Shown piece by piece: positions 6,255 through 13,285 of a DNA stretch of 13,477 nucleotides (position 1 is the first letter of the stretch; each line of letters opens with the position of its first letter). Below the pieces are notes generated by a model. It did no database searches. It was not told the origin of the DNA and saw only the letters and a program-made list of their open reading frames with translations. The position numbers were made by a program, and so were the translations under genes. This DNA is from Clostridia bacterium (GTDB lineage: Bacteria; Bacillota; Clostridia; Oscillospirales; Acutalibacteraceae): assembly GCA_017424125.1 (NCBI GenBank), contig JAFPBM010000115.1:1-13477 (forward strand), in the 5' to 3' direction.

Positions 6255-7339
6255 ATAAACTCTCCAATCACGCTGTTTGATAGTAAAAAGCCTTTTTTGG
6301 TAAGACTTAAACCTTTGTTGTCAATTTTTATAAGTCCGTGTTTTGCAAGCGTTTCGGCTTTTTTGATTTTATCACTCGGAAAAGTGCCGTAACGCTTTTC
6401 ATATTCTTCGAATATTATACCATCTGATAACCGCAGACGCAACATTATATATTCGTCCGAATCGCCGCCCTTGCCGTCGGGTACTATCTCGCATCCGTCC
6501 ATAAATTCTTTAAAATCACGCGGATAGTAAAAACGTTTTCCGTTTATAAACGAGTGCGCGGCGGGACCTATGCCTAAATATTCTTCACAGTTCCAGTATT
6601 TTTTATTATGACGGCTTTCAAAACCCGCCTTTGCAAAGTTAGAAATTTCGTACTGTAAAAAACCTTTGCTCTCAAGTGTTTCTACAGTGAAAAGATACTG
6701 CTTTTCAATTTCTTCATCACAGGGAACAATAACGCCGTTTTTATAAAAAGGCGTACCCTCTTCTATTTTTAAAATATAAACCGAAATATGTGTCGGGTAG
6801 AGAGAACATACAAAATCAATCGAGCGCGACAGTTTATCTATATTGCCGTCGGGCAAACCAATCATTAAATCAAGCGAAATATTATCTATGCCGCATTCAC
6901 GCGCGAGTGCTACTGTCTTTTTTGCATCCTCTGTTGTGTGGCGGCGTCCGAGCATTAAAAGTTCGTCCGCATTGCCGCTTTGTACGCCGACGGATAGGCG
7001 GTTGACTCCCGCTTTTTTTGCGGTGGTAAGCGTTTCTTTCAAATCATCGGCGGGATTACATTCAAGCGTTATTTCGGGATTTGCAAAGGGAAAAGCGTCT
7101 TCTGCCGCTCTTATAATTTTTCTTATGTTTTCACCACCGAGAAGTGTCGGTGTTCCGCCGCCAAGGTATAAAGAATCAATGGGGCGTGCCAAACGTACGC
7201 CCCATTTTTTTAGATAATCTGTAACCCTTACGGTGTAAGAGTCGCGGTCGCCTTCTTTTGCCGCAAATGAATAAAAATCGCAATAATTACATTTTTGTTT
7301 GCAAAAAGGCGTGTGGATGTAAAGTCCTAAATTAGTCAA
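6251..7339 (-). CDS. hemW: HemW-like radical SAM heme chaperone (formerly annotated as oxygen-independent coproporphyrinogen oxidase)
   Basis: A 362-residue radical SAM protein. The [4Fe-4S]/SAM motif is Cys13, Cys17, Cys20 (CKQKCNYCDFYS), the GGGTPT motif is at 60-65, and a HemN_C-type domain occupies the C-terminal third (NKKYWNCEEYLGIGPAAHSF and beyond). The cluster motif lacks the fourth Cys after CxxxCxxC that marks true HemN and has the CDFxS signature of HemW, a heme-binding chaperone thought to deliver heme to target enzymes. The start is TTG at 7339: an in-frame stop lies two codons upstream and no ATG precedes the cluster motif. This start overlaps the pduL stop by 8 bases and has only a poor ribosome binding site, so translation is probably coupled to pduL. 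Confidence 0.9.
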   Translation of the reverse strand: MTNLGLYIHTPFCKQKCNYCDFYSFAAKEGDRDSYTVRVTDYLKKWGVRLARPIDSLYLGGGTPTLLGGENIRKIIRAAEDAFPFANPEITLECNPADDLKETLTTAKKAGVNRLSVGVQSGNADELLMLGRRHTTEDAKKTVALARECGIDNISLDLMIGLPDGNIDKLSRSIDFVCSLYPTHISVYILKIEEGTPFYKNGVIVPCDEEIEKQYLFTVETLESKGFLQYEISNFAKAGFESRHNKKYWNCEEYLGIGPAAHSFINGKRFYYPRDFKEFMDGCEIVPDGKGGDSDEYIMLRLRLSDGIIFEEYEKRYGTFPSDKIKKAETLAKHGLIKIDNKGLSLTKKGFLLSNSVIGEFI

Positions 7340-7904
7340 GGATTACACCGGTGCAACTTCCGGGAACGGCTGCTGCGTTTGCTTCGTCTGTGTCGATGTG
7401 CATTGCAAGTGCGAACTTGTCGCTAACGCGTACAACAACGTCGTCGAAAATAAGGCTACGGCCTTCGGTCTTAACGGCAACTTTGACAATCTGTGTGTCT
7501 TTAAGGTCATATTTAGCAGCATCTGCTGTGGTCATATGTATATGACGTTTTGCCGCAATAGCACCAACGGGAATCTCGACCTCGCCGCAAGGACCAACAA
7601 GTTTGCAACCTGCGCTGCCTTCAATATCGCCCGATTCACGAACGGGAACGGTGATGCCAACGGTACGTGCGTCGGTTAAAGAGAGTTCAACCTGTGTTGC
7701 AGGACGAACGGGTCCTAAAATAGAAGCGTTGAGTGTGCCCTTGGGACCAACTACCTGTACCTTTTCTGCACAAGCATACTGTCCCGGCTGGGAAAGGTCT
7801 TTTTTAGGTGTTAAACTGTAACCCTCACCGAAAAGTGTGAAAAGGTCTTTTTCGGATACGTGCACGTGACGTGCAGAAATTTCAACAAGAACTGTCTTTT
7901 CCAT
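7332..7904 (-). CDS. pduL: PduL-type phosphate acyltransferase (phosphotransacylase)
   Basis: A 190-residue enzyme with the two PduL beta-barrel halves and their metal-binding histidines: RHVHVS (His13, His15) and RHIHMT (His121, His123), plus His169 near the C-terminus. PduL converts acyl-CoA and phosphate to acyl-phosphate and CoA, usually acetyl or propionyl. The protein starts directly with EKTVLVEISARHVH, so the N-terminal amphipathic encapsulation peptide of microcompartment forms is absent and no shell genes are nearby. It is therefore likely the cytosolic, fermentative type acting with acetate kinase. The ATG at 7904 has AAGGAG 7-8 bases upstream; an upstream in-frame start at 7949 lies within a hairpin and is rejected. 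A terminator-like hairpin lies immediately upstream. Confidence 0.93.
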   Translation of the reverse strand: MEKTVLVEISARHVHVSEKDLFTLFGEGYSLTPKKDLSQPGQYACAEKVQVVGPKGTLNASILGPVRPATQVELSLTDARTVGITVPVRESGDIEGSAGCKLVGPCGEVEIPVGAIAAKRHIHMTTADAAKYDLKDTQIVKVAVKTEGRSLIFDDVVVRVSDKFALAMHIDTDEANAAAVPGSCTGVILD

Positions 7905-7924
7905 AATTTTTCTCCTTTTTTCAA

Positions 7925-7951
7925 ACAAAAAGGGTGGTACGTTAACCACCC
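7925..7951 (-). terminator. Intrinsic terminator or attenuator between ferredoxin and pduL
   Basis: On the minus strand GGGTGGT (7951-7945, as the complement of ACCACCC) pairs with ACCACCC (7938-7932) across a 6-base loop, and TTTTTGTTT follows immediately. It lies about 22 bases after the ferredoxin stop and ends about 20 bases before the pduL start. Confidence 0.8.
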
Positions 7952-7973
7952 CTCTGTTATGTATTTTGTCCTA

Positions 7974-8144
7974 TTATTCGGCAGAAATTGCTTCAACAGG
8001 GCAACCTGCAGCGCAGGAACCACAGTCAACGCATTTTTCAGCGTCAATTTCAAAATGCTCTTCGCCTTCGAAGATAGCCTCGCAGGGGCAAGCAGCAGCA
8101 CAAGCGCCGCAACCGATGCACTCATCAGAAATTTTGTATGCCAT
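7974..8144 (-). CDS. Clostridial-type 2[4Fe-4S] ferredoxin
   Basis: A 56-residue low-potential electron carrier. The first cluster motif is Cys9, Cys12, Cys15, Cys19 (CIGCGACAAACP) and the second is Cys38, Cys41, Cys44, Cys48 (CVDCGSCAAGCP), with the internal pseudo-twofold repeat of bacterial ferredoxins. Such proteins shuttle electrons among pyruvate:ferredoxin oxidoreductase, hydrogenases and Rnf-type complexes. An extra Cys21 stands where Val or another small residue usually follows CP. The start at 8144 has GGAGGTG upstream, and a clean promoter lies about 60 bases before it. It is probably expressed alone at high level because a terminator follows. Longer open frames through this region on either strand are shadows. 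Confidence 0.96.
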   Translation of the reverse strand: MAYKISDECIGCGACAAACPCEAIFEGEEHFEIDAEKCVDCGSCAAGCPVEAISAE

Positions 8145-8202
8145 AATAGTTTACACCTCCGTAAATGATGGTTCATAAAAGGGCACAAGACCCTATATTC
8201 AT

Positions 8203-8231
8203 ATTGTAACAACAAAAAACACAAATTGCAA
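8203..8231 (-). promoter_or_regulatory. Predicted sigma-A promoter of the ferredoxin gene
   Basis: On the minus strand TTGCAA (8231-8226) and TACAAT (8208-8203) are separated by 17 bases, most of them T or G. The start point would be near 8196, giving a leader of about 52 bases with GGAGGTG before the ATG. Confidence 0.72.
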
Positions 8232-8237
8232 GTATTT

Positions 8238-9092
8238 TTATTCAGATATTTCTTCTTCCTGCTCTACTTTAGGTGCGCGGTGTTTTTTTATAACCTTAAC
8301 GTCCTCGCGCATAACCTTAATCGGTGCGGTATCGCTGTCGGTTCCGAGTCGCACAAGCAGAGCGCCCGTAAGCGGGTTAGCGTCAAGCACAACACCGTCA
8401 CCCATCTCGGTACGGACGGTCCAACCGACGCGCGGCGTAAAGGAAAGCAGGTACTCGTATGCATCTTGTTCGTATTTAAGACAACACATAAGTCTGCCGC
8501 AACTACCCGAAATTTTGGTCGGGTTGAGGGAAAGTCCCTGTTCTTTTGCCATCTTGATTGAAACGGGCTGGAAATCGTCAAGGAAACGGCTGCAACAGAA
8601 AGGCTGACCGCAAATTCCAATACCACCCAACATTTTCGCTTCGTCACGTACGCCGATTTGGCGCAATTCAATGCGGGTGTGAAGACGTGATGCCAAGTCT
8701 TTTACAAGTTCGCGGAAGTCAACCCTTCCGTCTGCGGTGAAATAGAAAAGAATTTTGCTTCCGTCAAACGAACATTCAACGTCAACAAGTTTCATTTCAA
8801 GTTCGTGCGACAAAATCATTTCTTCGCAAACCGAAAAAACTTCTTTTTCTTTTTGGCGGTTTTGTTCCATTCTTTTAACGTCTTCTTCTGTTGCAACACG
8901 CAAAAGTTTTTTAAGCGGTTTTATTATTTTTTCGTCGCTTACCTGTTTGTTAGCCTCGGCAACGGTGCCGCATTCTATGCCGCGTGCGGTTTCAACCACC
9001 GCAAAATCGCCAACAGAGAGTTTGCGTCCGTCGGGGTCAAAGAAATAAACACGACCTTCAGGTTTGAATTTTATACCAATGACTTCTGTCAT
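8238..9092 (-). CDS. ricT: RicT (YaaT)/PSP1 domain protein of the RicAFT complex
   Basis: A 284-residue cytoplasmic protein with a PSP1 C-terminal domain. Six conserved cysteines form two clusters, GICGQPFCC (Cys161, Cys166, Cys167) and GSCGRLMCC (Cys198, Cys203, Cys204). In Bacillus subtilis RicT works with RicA and RicF as an Fe-S-containing complex that stimulates RNase Y mRNA processing and affects phosphorelay, competence and biofilm. Length is close to the B. subtilis protein (about 275). A Glu-rich tail ends the protein. The start at 9092 has a perfect AGGAGG 6-7 bases upstream. It lies 26 bases after holB, the same order as in B. subtilis (holB-yaaT), which supports orthology. ricA and ricF are not in the window. 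Confidence 0.93.
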   Translation of the reverse strand: MTEVIGIKFKPEGRVYFFDPDGRKLSVGDFAVVETARGIECGTVAEANKQVSDEKIIKPLKKLLRVATEEDVKRMEQNRQKEKEVFSVCEEMILSHELEMKLVDVECSFDGSKILFYFTADGRVDFRELVKDLASRLHTRIELRQIGVRDEAKMLGGIGICGQPFCCSRFLDDFQPVSIKMAKEQGLSLNPTKISGSCGRLMCCLKYEQDAYEYLLSFTPRVGWTVRTEMGDGVVLDANPLTGALLVRLGTDSDTAPIKVMREDVKVIKKHRAPKVEQEEEISE

Positions 9093-9118
9093 ACAGTCCT
9101 CCTATAATTCTATATCAA

Positions 9119-10051
9119 TCAAATTACAGCCGTCTTATACCGACTGCAAAGATTAGCAAATAAAAGTAAAGTGTTGGGGTTGTTTATACTGCGCTCACGC
9201 AGTTCCCTTGTAATTTCATAAAGAGAAATTAGTTGTTCGCGTGACAATCCCTCTTTAATATGGGTGTAACAACTCTCTCGCAAAAGGGCGGAAATTTTTA
9301 AAAGTAATTCCTCAAAAAGTTCGTCAATCGCCGCGCGGTTTTTCTCAAGCGGTTTAAGATGCTGCATCATAGTGTATGAATTGGACGATTTTATATCCGC
9401 AAGTAATTGCGACGCGAGTTCGCAAACGGTGTTTTTTTCATCCGCCTCTAATAGTCTTAGTGCTTCGCCAAGGTTGTTTTTGGTAGATTCCAACGCCCTG
9501 TCTGCTTCAAGAGAGGAAAACGACGTGTGCTCTGTTATATATTTTATTCCTTCGTCCCTCGGCGGTGGCAAGAGAGATAGCGTGATACAGCGCGAACGCA
9601 CGGTTGTTAAAAGTTTTTCGGCGCTTACCGTTATCAGAATAAATATAACGTTTTGCGGCGGCTCTTCTAAAATTTTGAGCAAAGCGTTCTGTGCGGAATC
9701 ATTCATGGTTTCGGCTTTTTCAATGATGTAAACCTTGCGGTTTGCAATGGCGGGGGAAAGATATGCGTCTTGTCTTAATGCGCGTATCTTATCAACCGAC
9801 AACTGCTTTCCGTCGGGCGAAATTACCGAAACGTCGGGGTGGGAACCGATTTGCGTCATATGACAACCTTTGCAGGAAAAACAGGGGCGGGAATCGCCCT
9901 CACACATGCAGTGTGCGGCAATATAGCGGGCAAGGGTGTGCCGACCTGTGCCTGCGTCACCCTCAAGCATAAGCGCGTGGGGAATTCGCTCACAAGTCAG
10001 CATAAGTCTTACGCGTTCGCATATTTTGCTGTTGCCTGCAAGAATGTCCAT
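9119..10051 (-). CDS. holB: DNA polymerase III delta' subunit
   Basis: A 310-residue clamp-loader subunit of the AAA+ family. The P-loop position reads GDAGTGRHT (31-39), with Arg instead of the usual Lys. The zinc-binding knuckle has Cys50, Cys57, Cys60 and Cys63, the Walker B-equivalent strand is VYIIEKAE, the segment NALLKILEEPP is highly conserved in the family, and the SRC motif appears in TVRSRC. Delta' is a structural clamp-loader subunit that need not hydrolyse ATP, which agrees with the altered P-loop and Walker B. The start at 10051 overlaps the trpS stop by one base (TAATG), implying coupling. ricT follows, as in Bacillus. Confidence 0.93.
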   Translation of the reverse strand: MDILAGNSKICERVRLMLTCERIPHALMLEGDAGTGRHTLARYIAAHCMCEGDSRPCFSCKGCHMTQIGSHPDVSVISPDGKQLSVDKIRALRQDAYLSPAIANRKVYIIEKAETMNDSAQNALLKILEEPPQNVIFILITVSAEKLLTTVRSRCITLSLLPPPRDEGIKYITEHTSFSSLEADRALESTKNNLGEALRLLEADEKNTVCELASQLLADIKSSNSYTMMQHLKPLEKNRAAIDELFEELLLKISALLRESCYTHIKEGLSREQLISLYEITRELRERSINNPNTLLLFANLCSRYKTAVI

Positions 10052-11049
10052 TATAAAACAAATCCTACCTTTTTCATAGCCTTACTTGCCGTTTTACGCG
10101 CGGTGTAAAATGCGCGTTCAGCACCCTGTTTGTAAATATCTTCAAGTTGCTTTTTGTCGGATATAAACGTGTCGTAACGTTCGCGTATGGGGCGCAGTTC
10201 TTCAACAACCGCTTCACCGACGGCAATTTTGAAATCGCCATAGCCTTTGCCCTCAAACTCAAGCGCAATCTCGTCTGCGGTTTTACCCGTAACGGCGGAA
10301 TAAATTCCTATGAGGTTATTGATGCCGTCGCGTCCCTCGCCAACGCAAACACGCGCCTCGGAATCGGTCACCGCACGTTTAAATTTGCGCATAATATCCT
10401 CGGGTTTATCCAAAATAGCAATCCAGGAATTAACGTTTTCGTCGGATTTAGACATCTTCTTGGTCGGTTCCTGAAGCGACATAACCCTGGCGCCAACCTT
10501 CGGTATGTACGGTTCGGGAACTTTGAAAACGTCACCGTAAATGTTGTTAAAGCGTATAGCAATGTCACGTGCGATTTCAAGGTGTTGCTTCTGGTCGGCA
10601 CCAACCGGAACAAAATCGGGTTTATAAAGCAAAATATCTGCCGCCATAAGGGTTGGATAAGCGAACAAACCAAGGTTTACGTTATCGGCGTGTTTTGCCG
10701 ATTTGTCCTTGAATTGTGTCATACGTGAGAGTTCGCCAAACTGTGTATAGCAGGATAAAATCCACATAAGTTCAGCGTGGCTTTTAACGTGTGACTGTAT
10801 AAAAAGTGTGCTTTTCTCGGGGTCAAGACCGAGCGCTAAAAGCAAAGCACATGTTGAATAAATTTGTGCGCGGAATTTTTGCGGGTCCTGACGGACGGTA
10901 ATAGCGTGTAAATCTGCTACCGCAAAAGTGCAATCAAACTCTTCTTGCATTGCAACCCAGTTTTTAAGTGCGCCAAGATAGTTTCCAAGCGTCAGCGCGC
11001 CCGAGGGTTGTATGCAACTTAAAACGGTTTTTTTGGTATTTTCTTCCAT
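10051..11049 (-). CDS. trpS: Tryptophanyl-tRNA synthetase
   Basis: A 332-residue class I aminoacyl-tRNA synthetase that charges tRNA-Trp. The HIGH-equivalent region is PSGALTLGNYLG (15-26), the TrpRS signature GADQKQHLEIARDIA is at 150-164, and the KMSKS loop is at 198-202 (KKMSKSDEN). Length and motifs are complete. The start at 11049 has AAGGAG 10 bases upstream. It heads a trpS-holB-ricT operon. The predicted leader is only about 35 bases, too short for a T-box riboswitch, so the common tRNA-sensing control of Firmicute synthetase genes appears absent here. Confidence 0.96.
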   Translation of the reverse strand: MEENTKKTVLSCIQPSGALTLGNYLGALKNWVAMQEEFDCTFAVADLHAITVRQDPQKFRAQIYSTCALLLALGLDPEKSTLFIQSHVKSHAELMWILSCYTQFGELSRMTQFKDKSAKHADNVNLGLFAYPTLMAADILLYKPDFVPVGADQKQHLEIARDIAIRFNNIYGDVFKVPEPYIPKVGARVMSLQEPTKKMSKSDENVNSWIAILDKPEDIMRKFKRAVTDSEARVCVGEGRDGINNLIGIYSAVTGKTADEIALEFEGKGYGDFKIAVGEAVVEELRPIRERYDTFISDKKQLEDIYKQGAERAFYTARKTASKAMKKVGFVL

Positions 11050-11090
11050 TAAAGGTCAACTCCTTGTGAGACCATATATATCTAACGTAC

Positions 11091-11119
11091 ATTTTATCAC
11101 AAAATATTATTATATACAA
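11091..11119 (-). promoter_or_regulatory. Predicted sigma-A promoter of the trpS-holB-ricT operon
   Basis: On the minus strand TTGTAT (11119-11114), 17 bases, then TAAAAT (11096-11091), with TG one base before the -10 (extended -10). Transcription would start near 11084. Confidence 0.68.
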
Positions 11120-11155
11120 GATATAAATTCTGTTAATAATATAAATGGTGATAAA

Positions 11156-11782
11156 ATGAAGGTTAAAAATAAAGGAAATAAAAAATATGCGTTTTTTGCA
11201 CTGTGTTTTTGCGCTGTTATATATCTTTCACTAACGGTGTTTTTGTTACCCCCACAAGAACAAAGCGCATCTAAAAGCGAAAGCAAAATCGAGTATGAAA
11301 ATATAGAGGGCGAACTGCTTATATATGCCGAATGTGAAGAATTAAATGAATACAGTGCAGTTTATGCCGATTTTGATATGAAAACGCTGAACGTGTTTCT
11401 TTTCCCAAATAAAGAAACGGCAAAAACCTACGGCCTTTCATATAACCGATATTTAAAATACACAAAACAGACAGAAATTGAGTTTATCGGACGCATTGGG
11501 GGTATTGTAATTGACAGAAATGTTTGTTATAATGATAATGAAAATAAAAAGGAAAGAATTTTTGGCAACCGCGTGATAGAATTATCAACAAAGGACGAGG
11601 TCTTGCGAGAGCATATTGCGCTAAAATTTTTAGAGGCGCTTTTATCTGCGCGGGTTAGCAAAACGGATTTCCTTTATATTGCAGAAAACTGTGAAACCGA
11701 TATATCGTATGCGGATTTTTACAAATATTTTGATGCGGTTTGCAGTTTTAAGGATAATATTTCAGTGAGGGTGATTTTGTGA
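11156..11782 (+). CDS. Membrane-anchored extracytoplasmic protein, possible degenerate LytR-CpsA-Psr domain
   Basis: A 208-residue protein with a Lys-rich N-terminus (1-10), one membrane segment (about 11-31, AFFALCFCAVIYLSLTVFLL) and an outside domain, so type II membrane topology is expected. I do not recognise a family with certainty. The outside domain follows the order of an LCP fold: a strand pair ending in FLFPNKE (81-87) where LCP enzymes have IPRD; IEFIGRIGGIVID (108-120) where they have a GGV(D/E) segment; a helix IALKFLEALLS (154-164); and ETDISYADFYKYF (180-192) where they have TNLS. The catalytic Arg and Asp would be missing. The ATG at 11156 with GGTGAT upstream is preferred to a start at 11012 inside trpS. 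The stop overlaps the lipoprotein gene start, so the two are co-translated. No clear promoter is visible in the AT-rich upstream region. Confidence 0.75.
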   Translation: MKVKNKGNKKYAFFALCFCAVIYLSLTVFLLPPQEQSASKSESKIEYENIEGELLIYAECEELNEYSAVYADFDMKTLNVFLFPNKETAKTYGLSYNRYLKYTKQTEIEFIGRIGGIVIDRNVCYNDNENKKERIFGNRVIELSTKDEVLREHIALKFLEALLSARVSKTDFLYIAENCETDISYADFYKYFDAVCSFKDNISVRVIL

Positions 11783-13167
11783 AAAAGTTGATAGCAGTTT
11801 TATTTGTTTTAGTGTTTACGGTATGTGCTTGCAGTCCTGTGACAACCGAATACAGCAGTACTGTTGAAAGTGATTACGTGTATGATACGACCTATATAGC
11901 ACCCGACGATGTAGCGTCAAAATCGCCAGCAAAAAAGCCAAACGTTTCGTCGTCCAACACCAGTAAAACGAGCAGTCAAAAACAAACAAACAGCAACAAA
12001 ACCTCAAGCAAAAGCGATAAAAACGAACCCGATTGGTTAAGCACGGGCAACAAACCGCAGTTTGAAACTTACATCCCGTCGGGCACCGTAACGTATGCGT
12101 GTTACGAAGCACTTAACGCTACGCAAAAACAAATTTACAACAAAATTGATAACGCTGTTAATCAAATGACAGAGGGTATGATTGCGCTCGGAGAGTGTTC
12201 GGAACAGGATATGCATGTTGCACTTTACGCCGTCCGTATGGACCGACCCGAATATTTTTGGATGCCCACAACCTACGTGACCGAGGTTATAAATAACACA
12301 CAGCGTGCAATTGCTTTTAGTTATCAAAGCGGAGAAAATAGCGTTTCATATACCTGCACAAAACAAGAACGCACCGCTATGGAAAATAAACTCAAAGCCA
12401 AAATTGAAGAAATAAAGAAACTTGTACCCAAGGACGCTTCGGCGTATGATATTGAACTTGTTTTACACGATTACGTTTGCAAAAACGTTACGTACGACGA
12501 TAGCAAAAAAAGAGAAAACAACCTGACCGCGTACGGCGCATTGGTTGACGGATTTGCGGTTTGCGAGGGTTATTCAAGGGCAATGCAATTGCTTCTTAAC
12601 CAGTTTTCTATTCCTTGCCGACTTGTCTGCGGTTATGCAGGTGAAGAGCATATGTGGAATCTTGTGAAAATCGGCGGCAAATGGCACCATCTTGATGCTA
12701 CTTGGGATGACCTTAATAAGTCGGGTAACGAAATAATCACAATGCACTATTATTTCAATATAAGCGACGACCGTATAAAAGATACACACACCTTGGATGC
12801 GGATTTCAAAAAAGCCGATAGCAACGCCATCAAAAACGGCTCGTTCAATCTTTCAATTCCCGAATGTAAATCGCTTGAATATTTTTACGGCAACGTAGAA
12901 AATATTGTGCTGAATGATGATATAGAAAAATCAATGAACGTAATCAAAAGGGTGCTTTATGAGGCGGCATCAAAGAACGAATCCACCTGTGAAGTTTATA
13001 TTGATTCGTCAGAAACCAAGTGGGAAATCGTACAAAACAAATATCACCTTCCCGAATGTATAACAGAGGTTAATAAACTTCTTTCTAAAAAAATAAAAAT
13101 AAGCCGCGTAGTTTTTGACCACGAAACCGGCCGTTCACTGATATTTGTGATTGAGTATTTGAAATAG
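11779..13167 (+). CDS. Transglutaminase-like domain lipoprotein
   Basis: A 462-residue predicted lipoprotein. It starts at GTG (11779), overlapping the preceding stop by GTGA, with GAGGGTGAT upstream. The signal peptide MKKLIAVLFVLVFTVCAC ends in a VCAC lipobox, so Cys18 would be the lipidated residue. A flexible Ser/Lys/Thr/Gln-rich linker occupies about 46-82. A helical region precedes the transglutaminase core, which has the full Cys262 (AVCEGYSRA), His291 (EHMWNLV) and Asp306 (HLDATWDD) triad. Cysteine-protease/transglutaminase-like proteins of this type in Clostridia are surface proteins with suspected peptidase or crosslinking activity on wall peptides. Residues beyond about 345 have no recognised domain. 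Substrate is unknown; coupling to the membrane protein upstream suggests a shared envelope role. Confidence 0.88.
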   Translation: MKKLIAVLFVLVFTVCACSPVTTEYSSTVESDYVYDTTYIAPDDVASKSPAKKPNVSSSNTSKTSSQKQTNSNKTSSKSDKNEPDWLSTGNKPQFETYIPSGTVTYACYEALNATQKQIYNKIDNAVNQMTEGMIALGECSEQDMHVALYAVRMDRPEYFWMPTTYVTEVINNTQRAIAFSYQSGENSVSYTCTKQERTAMENKLKAKIEEIKKLVPKDASAYDIELVLHDYVCKNVTYDDSKKRENNLTAYGALVDGFAVCEGYSRAMQLLLNQFSIPCRLVCGYAGEEHMWNLVKIGGKWHHLDATWDDLNKSGNEIITMHYYFNISDDRIKDTHTLDADFKKADSNAIKNGSFNLSIPECKSLEYFYGNVENIVLNDDIEKSMNVIKRVLYEAASKNESTCEVYIDSSETKWEIVQNKYHLPECITEVNKLLSKKIKISRVVFDHETGRSLIFVIEYLK

Positions 13168-13209
13168 GGTGGATAAAAGGCAAAAAGAAAAAGCCGCCAA
13201 AATCGGCAG

Positions 13210-13251
13210 CAGAGAATAGTGAAAAGTGAAGAGTTAATAGTGAAAAAGTAA
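13210..13251 (+). repeat. Degenerate heptamer tandem repeat (consensus TAGTGAA)
   Basis: Six consecutive 7-base units are CAGAGAA, TAGTGAA, AAGTGAA, GAGTTAA, TAGTGAA and AAAGTAA. The period is exact with substitutions only. It lies between the lipoprotein stop and the hairpin at 13250-13285. Confidence 0.7.
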
Positions 13252-13285
13252 AATCGACAAGTCTCACGCGAAACTTGTCGATTTT
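13250..13285. terminator. Strong hairpin, possible weak bidirectional terminator
   Basis: AAAATCGACAAGT (13250-13262) and ACTTGTCGATTTT (13273-13285) form a perfect 13-base stem with a 10-base loop. The terminal T-run is part of the stem, so it is a less certain terminator than the others. It is the first plausible stop for the transglutaminase lipoprotein transcript, about 80 bases after the stop codon. The right arm can alternatively pair with CCGCCAAAATCG at 13194-13205, because 13279-13290 reads CGATTTTGGCGG. Confidence 0.55.

Noticed and set aside
7332..7904. Bacterial microcompartment locus suggested by PduL
   Set aside because: No shell protein, aldehyde dehydrogenase or encapsulation peptide is visible; PduL occurs widely as a cytosolic phosphotransacylase in Clostridia.
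7811..8224. Longer leftward open frame covering the ferredoxin region
   Set aside because: It is in a different frame from the ferredoxin, which has all eight cluster cysteines, a strong ribosome binding site and a promoter. The longer frame has no recognisable domain and crosses the terminator.
11012..11155. Upstream start for the membrane protein gene
   Set aside because: The extension runs antisense into trpS and through its promoter. The ATG at 11156 has a ribosome binding site and gives a normal positively charged membrane anchor.
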